Shown here: piece after piece, positions 6,293-10,475 of the stretch
Layout of the letters: each line of letters opens with the position of its first letter
Position numbering within the stretch: the stretch's first letter is position 1
Assembly (NCBI GenBank): GCA_013336035.1
Contig: JAAXUL010000199.1
Coordinates: 1 to 10,475, forward strand
Reading direction: 5' to 3'
DNA: 10,475 nt
DNA from: Chloroflexales bacterium
Lineage (GTDB): Bacteria > Chloroflexota > Chloroflexia > Chloroflexales > Chloroflexaceae
Position numbers and translations under genes: made by a program
Notes under the pieces: generated by a model
Databases searched by the model: none
What the model was told of the DNA's origin: nothing
What the model saw: the letters and a program-made list of their open reading frames with translations, nothing else

Positions 6293-8158
6293 CTATGCCC
6301 CCGCCTCCAGGCCATTCTCGAGGTCAATGCCGAAGTTCTCCTCCGTGCCCAGGTAGGCGGCGATCACCTCAGGGTTGGCCTGGATCTCGGCCGGCATCCC
6401 CTCTGCGATTTTACGGCCAAAGTCGAGCACCACAATGTGGTCTGAGATCTGCATCACCATGTCCATGTGGTGCTCGATCACCAGGATGGTGACGCCGGCG
6501 GCGCGGATGCGCTCGATCAGCTCGGAGAGGGCCTGCACCTCGGTGGGGTTGACGCCGGCCGCGGGCTCGTCGAGCAGCAGGAAGACCGGCTCGACGGCGA
6601 GGGCGCGCGCGATCTCGAGGCGGCGCTGGTCGCCGTACGGCAGGTTGGTGGCGACCTCAAGGGCCCGGCCGCGCAGCCCCACCATCTCGAGCAGGGCCAG
6701 GGCCCGCTCGGTGTAGCGCTCCTCCTCGGCCGCGGCGCGGGCCGTGCCGAGCATATGCTGGCCGAGGCCCGCCCGCAGCTCGGTGTGGAAGCCGACCATC
6801 ACGTGCTCAAGCACGCTCAGGTCGGGGAAGAGCTGCAGGTTCTGGAAGGTGCGCGTGGCGCCGCGGCGGGCCAGGGCGTGGGGCGCCAGGGCGTTGACCT
6901 GCTCGCCCCGGTAGGTGATCGTGCCGGCCGTGGGGGTGTAGATCCCGGTGATCAGGTTGACCACGGTGCTCTTCCCAGCGCCATTGGGGCCGATCAGGGC
7001 GTGGATCTTGCCCGGCATAACCTGCATGTCCACATCGTTGACCGCGCGCACGCCGCCGAAATCTTTGGTCAGCCCTCTGCTCGTCAGCAGCGGCTGATCC
7101 TGCCGGTCGAGGGCATGGGCGACCCCACCCCAGGCCGGGACTGTGTCGGGCAGGGCGGGTGGGCGGCGCAGGCGGGCGAGGGCGGGGAGCCGCTGCAGGG
7201 TGCCGACGATGCCGTCGGGCGCGATGACCAGGGAGAGCAGCAGCACCGCCCCGTAGACGATCAGGCGCAGCTCGGCCTGGGTCGCCAGGGCCTCCTGGAG
7301 CAGGGCCATGATCAAGGCGCCGACGAGCGGGCCCCAGCGGGTGCCGGCGCCGCCAAGGATGACGATCACCAGGAAGAGGATCGACTCGTCGAACTGGAAC
7401 GAGGTGGTGTTGAGGAAGCCGGTCGCGGGGCGGTGGGCGAAGAAGGCGCCGGCCAGCCCGGCGAAGCCGGCGCTGAGCGCGAAGGCCAGCACCTTCCAGC
7501 GGTAGACATTGACCCCGACCGTCTCGGCGGCGATCTCGCTGCCGCGCAGGGCCAGCAGCGTCCGCCCGATGCGCGAGCTGGTCAGGTTGTTCGCGATGAC
7601 CTGGCCGAGCAGGGCGACGGCGGCGATCAGGTACCAGTAGTCGACCATGAGCAGCCGGTAGTCGCCGAGGCGCGGGCGCGGCACCGACATGCCGTCGGGG
7701 CCGCCGGTGAGGCCGACCAGGCGGTTGGCGGCGATCTCGATCACCAGGCCGAAGGCGATCGTGACCATGGCCAGGTAGGGGCCGCGCACCCGCAGGGCGG
7801 GCAGGGCCAGCAGCGCGCCCGCGGCGGCGGCGACCACGATGGCGAGCGGGAAGGTCACGAAGAGCGGTATGCCGAGCCTGGCGCTGAGGATGCCCGAGGT
7901 GTAGGCGCCCAGGGCGTAGAAGCCGGCGTGGCCGAGCGAGACCTGCCCCGCGTAGCCGACGAGCAGGTTTAGCCCGAGGGCGACGATATAGAAGCGGGCG
8001 ATCTTCTCGAGCAGGAAGACCTCGGCGAAGGCCGGCGCGAAGAAGACCACCAGGGCCGCGCCGGCGATCCAGGCCAGCGACCAGGGGGTCGCGTCGCTGA
8101 AGATGGGCAGCACGGCGCGGCGGCGGGCCGGAGCCTTTTCCTTGAGCGTCTCTGCCAC
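6293..8158 (-). CDS. livM-livG: Fused LivM permease-LivG ATPase of a branched-chain-type ABC transporter
   Basis: A 621-residue fusion of two subunits that are separate proteins in E. coli. Residues about 27-325 are the LivM membrane domain: hydrophobic helices, the family signature LGLNLLVGYAGQVSLGHAGF (61-80), RGPYLAMVTIAFGL, and LGGAGTRWGPLVGA (268-281). A Pro/Arg-rich cytoplasmic linker (about 326-356) leads to the LivG ATPase: GPNGAGKST Walker A (390-398), Q-loop Q439 in TFQNLQLF, LivG-type signature LPYGDQRRLEIARAL (506-520), Walker B FLLLDEP (526-532), and H-loop H563 in VIEHHMD. All catalytic residues are intact, so this is a working fusion, not a frameshift artefact. It starts with GTG, with GGGGAG (8170-8165) six bases upstream. 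LivH precedes it by 59 bases holding a strong hairpin; the MaoC-like gene follows after 20. Confidence 0.95.
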   Translation of the reverse strand: MAETLKEKAPARRRAVLPIFSDATPWSLAWIAGAALVVFFAPAFAEVFLLEKIARFYIVALGLNLLVGYAGQVSLGHAGFYALGAYTSGILSARLGIPLFVTFPLAIVVAAAAGALLALPALRVRGPYLAMVTIAFGLVIEIAANRLVGLTGGPDGMSVPRPRLGDYRLLMVDYWYLIAAVALLGQVIANNLTSSRIGRTLLALRGSEIAAETVGVNVYRWKVLAFALSAGFAGLAGAFFAHRPATGFLNTTSFQFDESILFLVIVILGGAGTRWGPLVGALIMALLQEALATQAELRLIVYGAVLLLSLVIAPDGIVGTLQRLPALARLRRPPALPDTVPAWGGVAHALDRQDQPLLTSRGLTKDFGGVRAVNDVDMQVMPGKIHALIGPNGAGKSTVVNLITGIYTPTAGTITYRGEQVNALAPHALARRGATRTFQNLQLFPDLSVLEHVMVGFHTELRAGLGQHMLGTARAAAEEERYTERALALLEMVGLRGRALEVATNLPYGDQRRLEIARALAVEPVFLLLDEPAAGVNPTEVQALSELIERIRAAGVTILVIEHHMDMVMQISDHIVVLDFGRKIAEGMPAEIQANPEVIAAYLGTEENFGIDLENGLEAGA

Positions 8159-8190
8159 AGCTCTCTCCCCACGAAAACTAAGGGCGGGGG

Positions 8191-8215
8191 CGTGGGGGAA
8201 TCCGGCTCCCCCACG
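8191..8215 (-). promoter_or_regulatory. Intercistronic hairpin between livH and livM-livG, possible RBS-controlling switch
   Basis: In the mRNA sense, CGUGGGGGA (8215-8207) pairs perfectly over nine bases with UCCCCCACG (8199-8191) around a seven-base loop, beginning three bases after the livH stop codon. The 5' arm resembles the ribosome-binding segment CGUGGGGAG of livM-livG (8173-8165). Hence seven bases of the 3' arm, CCCCACG (8197-8191), can pair alternatively with the ribosome-binding segment (8173-8167). No U-run follows directly. It could act as a stability barrier, an attenuator or a translation switch. Confidence 0.55.
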
Positions 8216-8217
8216 TT

Positions 8218-9183
8218 CTAAAACTTTTGCACCACCTGCTGGCCGAACAGGCCGGTGGGGCGCACGGCGAGCAGAAGAATGATCAGCACGAAGATGCTGG
8301 CGTCGCGCCAGCTCGCGCCGCCGGGCACCAGGTTTGACACGAGCTGCTCGGTCACGCCCATCAGCAGGCCGCCGATCAGGATGCCGAAGGGGTTGGTCAG
8401 CCCGCCGATGATCGCGGCGGCGAAGGCCTTCAGCCCGATCACCAGGCCCATCTGCGGGCTGGGGTCGATGATCGGCGCGACCATGATCCCGCCCAGCCCG
8501 GCGATGGCCGCCGAGAGCGCGTAGGCCAGGACGACGAGCTGGCGCACATTGATGCCCATGAGCGCCGCGGACTGCTTGTTGAAGGCCACGGCGACCATCG
8601 CCTTGCCGAGCAGGGTGCGCCGCAGGAACAGTACTAGCCCGACCATGACCAGGATCGCAAGGACGAAGACCGCCACCTCGTGCCAGGTGACGCCGGTGCG
8701 GGCTGTGGGGCGCAGCACCGGCTCGAGGCCGAGGGCGTCGGTCAGGGCGCGCACCGGCGAGACAAAGCGCTGCGGGTCGGGCCCCCAGATCAGCTGGGCC
8801 ACCCCGCGCAGCATCACGCTGACGCCCACGGTGCTCATGATCCAGCCCACGGCGTGGAAGGTTTTCAGCGGGCGGATCGCCAGGCGCTCAAGGGCCACGC
8901 CCATCAGCGCCAGCACCAGGACGACGATCACCACGACCAGCAGGATGGGCAGCCCGCCCTCGACCACGGTGCGTAGGTTCATCCCAAAGATCTGGCTGGG
9001 AAAGAGGCGCGTGCCAAGGTAAAAGCTGAGCGCCATCAGGGCCCCGACCATCACGAACTCGCCCTGGGCAAAGTTGACAATGTTCGTGGTCGTGTAGGTG
9101 ATGTAGTAGCCCTGGGCCACCAGCGCGTACAGGCTCCCCAGGGCCAGCCCGCTCAGCAGCGCCTGCAATAGCCGCTCTGCCAT
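8218..9183 (-). CDS. livH: Branched-chain-type ABC transporter permease LivH
   Basis: A 321-residue polytopic inner-membrane protein that forms half of the transport pore with the LivM domain. It has about eight hydrophobic segments and the LivH signatures NFAQGEFVMVGAL (37-49), LMGINV (208-213), GLKAFAAAIIGGL (250-262) and the C-terminal RPTGLFG (308-314). Length is somewhat above the 300 or so of E. coli LivH, owing to a loop around residues 55-75 and a segment around 136-165 that would lie outside the membrane core. The ATG at 9183-9181 follows GAAGG (9193-9189) by five bases. It lies 133 bases after the binding-protein gene, the largest gap in the operon, and 59 bases before livM-livG. 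The stop is TAG at 8220-8218, only three bases from the hairpin that follows. Confidence 0.95.
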   Translation of the reverse strand: MAERLLQALLSGLALGSLYALVAQGYYITYTTTNIVNFAQGEFVMVGALMALSFYLGTRLFPSQIFGMNLRTVVEGGLPILLVVVIVVLVLALMGVALERLAIRPLKTFHAVGWIMSTVGVSVMLRGVAQLIWGPDPQRFVSPVRALTDALGLEPVLRPTARTGVTWHEVAVFVLAILVMVGLVLFLRRTLLGKAMVAVAFNKQSAALMGINVRQLVVLAYALSAAIAGLGGIMVAPIIDPSPQMGLVIGLKAFAAAIIGGLTNPFGILIGGLLMGVTEQLVSNLVPGGASWRDASIFVLIILLLAVRPTGLFGQQVVQKF

Positions 9184-9205
9184 CGCTACCTTCGTTTTCT
9201 AGTTA

Positions 9206-9222
9206 TGTCTGAAGCACAGACA
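9206..9222 (-). repeat. Short stem-loop upstream of livH
   Basis: A six-base stem, TGTCTG (9206-9211) with CAGACA (9217-9222), encloses a five-base loop. It ends about 12 bases from the livH Shine-Dalgarno sequence. It is less GC-rich than its surroundings and could affect livH translation, but it is short enough to be chance. Confidence 0.3.
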
Positions 9223-9240
9223 GTCGAGCCGTTCGGCGAA

Positions 9241-9269
9241 GGGAGGGCCGGAGAGGGCTCCGCCCTCCC
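9241..9269 (-). repeat. Long GC hairpin between the binding-protein gene and livH
   Basis: Bases 9241-9247 and 9249-9253 pair with 9263-9269 and 9258-9262, giving twelve base pairs with one bulged base (9248) and a four-base loop (9254-9257). No U-run follows in the minus-strand transcript, so it is not a classical terminator. In Liv operons the binding protein is usually needed in excess of the membrane parts, and a hairpin here could stabilise the upstream message or partly block read-through. Confidence 0.55.
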
Positions 9270-9270
9270 C

Positions 9271-9280
9271 GATCACCTCC
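9271..9280 (-). promoter_or_regulatory. Orphan extended Shine-Dalgarno sequence
   Basis: On the minus strand this reads GGAGGTGATC, a ten-base exact complement of the 16S rRNA 3' tail. No start codon lies at the usual five to ten bases downstream. The only nearby candidate is the GTG inside the motif (9276-9274), which opens a 25-codon frame ending at a TAG (9201-9199), 15 bases before livH, but the ribosome-binding part would then directly abut the start. It could be a ribosome standby site, a small-ORF signal or coincidence. Confidence 0.3.
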
Positions 9281-9295
9281 CCTGCTGCCCAGGCG

Positions 9296-9309
9296 GGCGA
9301 GCGCTCGCC
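9296..9309 (-). repeat. 14-base perfect palindrome after the binding-protein stop
   Basis: GGCGAGC followed by GCTCGCC forms a perfect 14-base palindrome beginning seven bases after the binding-protein TAG. As RNA it would fold to a five-base stem with a four-base loop; as DNA it could be a dimeric regulator's site. With the hairpin at 9241-9269 it makes a double-structured 3' end for this gene. It is pure GC apart from one A-T pair type, so chance is possible. Confidence 0.4.
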
Positions 9310-9316
9310 GCTACAC

Positions 9317-10475
9317 CTACTGGGCCTTCACGACCTGGAGCGCGCCGTCAACCTCTTCGAGCTGGCCGATGAAGATGTCGGCGGCGTTGATCGCCTCGTG
9401 GTCGATGTCGGTGAACGGCTGGGCGGGCGCCGTGGTGGCCGCCTTGAAGTCGCTGATCTGCTCGATCGCGTCGCGGATCAGCTTCGGGTCGGGCCCGGCC
9501 TTGGCGAGGCCCAGCAGCAGCAGACGGGTCGCGTCGTAGGTCTGCCCGACCGCGATCGGGAAGGGGTCCTCGCCGAACTGCTCGAGGGTGGTCTGGTGCA
9601 GGGCCTTGGCGACGTCGTTCTGGTCGATGGTGTAGGACTGGGCCATGTAGATCTCGTAGCCCTTGAGCAGGTCCTCGCCGGCCAGGTTGCGCAGGGTCGG
9701 CTGCGAGAGGGCCCACGAGCCGACGACGGGGACCTTGAAGCCGACCTTGTCCATGCTCTTGAAGATGTTCGAGAGGGCGGGGGCCAGGGCGTAGGTGAAG
9801 ACGGCCTGGGCGCCGGCGTCGCGCGCGGCCTGCACCTGGGCGGTCATGTCGGTATCGGTCTCTTCGAAGTTCTGGATGCTGACCAGCTCGACCCCATACT
9901 TGGGCGCCTCGGCGGTGACGTCGGTCTGGCCACCCTGGCCGTAGCCCGAGCTGCTGGCGAAGAGGGCCAGCTTAGTCCAGCCCTTGCTCTGGGCGAAGGC
10001 GAGCACCGAGTCAGTCTGGTCGATGTCGGCCATCGAGACGCGGAAGATGTAGTTGGGCGGGGGGAACTGCTGGGTGATCTTGGTGCCGGTGGCGACGGGG
10101 ACGATCAGGGGGATGCCCGTCTCCTGGATCTGGGGCGAGAAGCCGAGGACCACGCCGCTGTTGGCGGCGCCGATGATCCCGACCACCTTATCCTGGTTGA
10201 TCAGGCGCGCGACGTTCTCCTGGCCGGTCTCGGCCTTGGTGGCGTCATCGTAGATCGCGCAGCCGACGGGCGTGCCCTGGTAGCCGCCGCCCGCGTTATA
10301 CTCCTGGATCGCAAGCTGGAAGCCCTTGACCATCCCCTGGCCGTAGTCGGCCGTGCCACCTGTGAGCGAGCCCTCCATCCCAACCTTGATATCGCTCTGA
10401 ATCTTGGTGCAGTCGAGCTCAGCAGCCGTCGCGCCGCCGGCGGCCGGGGCGGTCGTGGCCGCGCCGGCGTCGGCA
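9317..10475 (-). CDS. Branched-chain-type ABC transporter substrate-binding protein (5' end outside window)
   Basis: The visible 385 residues form a periplasmic-binding-protein type I fold (LivJ/LivK, Peripla_BP_6 style) that captures substrate outside the membrane and hands it to LivH/LivM. Typical stretches are IKVGMEGSLTGG with DYGQGMVKGFQLAIQEYNAGGG near the N-terminus, VVGIIGAANSGVVLGFSPQIQETGIPLIVP, the SSSGYGQGGQ segment, and QTYDATRLLLLGLAKAG towards the end. The frame remains open past the Met at 10378 to the window edge, and that Met lies within the first beta strand, so it is not the start. The 32 codons upstream of it include an Ala/Gly/Thr/Pro-rich stretch, like the linker behind a lipoprotein anchor; the signal sequence and lipobox would lie beyond the edge. 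It is the first visible gene of the operon. The ligand cannot be read from sequence; the downstream acyl-CoA ligase argues for an organic acid. Confidence 0.93.
   Translation of the reverse strand, partial: ADAGAATTAPAAGGATAAELDCTKIQSDIKVGMEGSLTGGTADYGQGMVKGFQLAIQEYNAGGGYQGTPVGCAIYDDATKAETGQENVARLINQDKVVGIIGAANSGVVLGFSPQIQETGIPLIVPVATGTKITQQFPPPNYIFRVSMADIDQTDSVLAFAQSKGWTKLALFASSSGYGQGGQTDVTAEAPKYGVELVSIQNFEETDTDMTAQVQAARDAGAQAVFTYALAPALSNIFKSMDKVGFKVPVVGSWALSQPTLRNLAGEDLLKGYEIYMAQSYTIDQNDVAKALHQTTLEQFGEDPFPIAVGQTYDATRLLLLGLAKAGPDPKLIRDAIEQISDFKAATTAPAQPFTDIDHEAINAADIFIGQLEEVDGALQVVKAQ

Noticed and set aside
6600..6650. Atypical ABC signature (LPYGDQ rather than LSGGQ) in the LivG domain
   Set aside because: This form is the usual one for LivG proteins, so it is not a defect.
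6467..7972. 501-codon open frame on the plus strand opposite livM-livG
   Set aside because: Composition is dominated by Gly, Ala, Asp, Gln and His with no fold signature. The opposite strand carries clear LivM and LivG motifs throughout.
10376..10378. ATG as the start of the substrate-binding protein
   Set aside because: The frame stays open to the window edge, the residues upstream of it continue the first beta strand, and a linker-like stretch lies before that. This Met is internal.

Overview
The window is GC-rich (roughly two thirds G+C by eye) and tightly packed, with eight protein-coding genes and no RNA genes, insertion sequences or CRISPR. Several traits together suggest a member of the Chloroflexota (a Chloroflexia relative of the Roseiflexus/Kouleothrix kind): a PknB-type Ser/Thr kinase, a leaderless glycosidase-like protein ending in a bacterial SH3 domain, a Liv-type substrate-binding protein with an Ala/Gly/Thr-rich linker, and a LivM-LivG fusion. 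This placement is an inference from gene style, not a database result.

Left part (1-3493). A minus-strand Ser/Thr protein kinase runs off the left edge and has Gln in place of the Arg of the HRD motif. It is divergent from a plus-strand D-lactate dehydrogenase of the LdhA type (897-1889), and an 85-base spacer carries overlapping -10-like boxes. After a 188-base gap holding a possible promoter and two small dyads comes a plus-strand clan GH-A glycosidase-like protein with a C-terminal SH3b domain and no signal peptide (2078-3493).

Right part (3516-10475). A minus-strand operon reads from the right edge leftwards: a branched-chain-type substrate-binding protein (5' end outside the window), LivH permease, a fused LivM permease-LivG ATPase, a small MaoC-like hot-dog protein, LivF ATPase and an AMP-forming acyl-CoA synthetase. 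The last four genes are 19-59 bases from their upstream neighbours. The operon converges on the glycosidase gene with 22 bases between stop codons.

How the genes may work together: the ABC system imports a substrate and the last gene would activate a carboxylic acid with CoA. An acyl-CoA ligase and a MaoC-type acyl-binding protein inside the transporter operon suggest the substrate is an organic acid (fatty, branched-chain or aromatic) rather than a free amino acid. The MaoC-like protein lacks both residues of the usual hydratase dyad (Asp to Asn, His to Asn) and has Gln in place of the later conserved His, so it may be a non-catalytic or re-purposed acyl-CoA-binding partner.

The most interesting non-coding structure lies in the operon's gaps. 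A perfect 9-bp hairpin sits between livH and livM-livG; its 3' arm can also pair with the livM ribosome-binding site. Between the binding-protein gene and livH there are two further hairpins and a 10-base perfect complement of the 16S rRNA 3' tail that is not properly spaced from any start codon.
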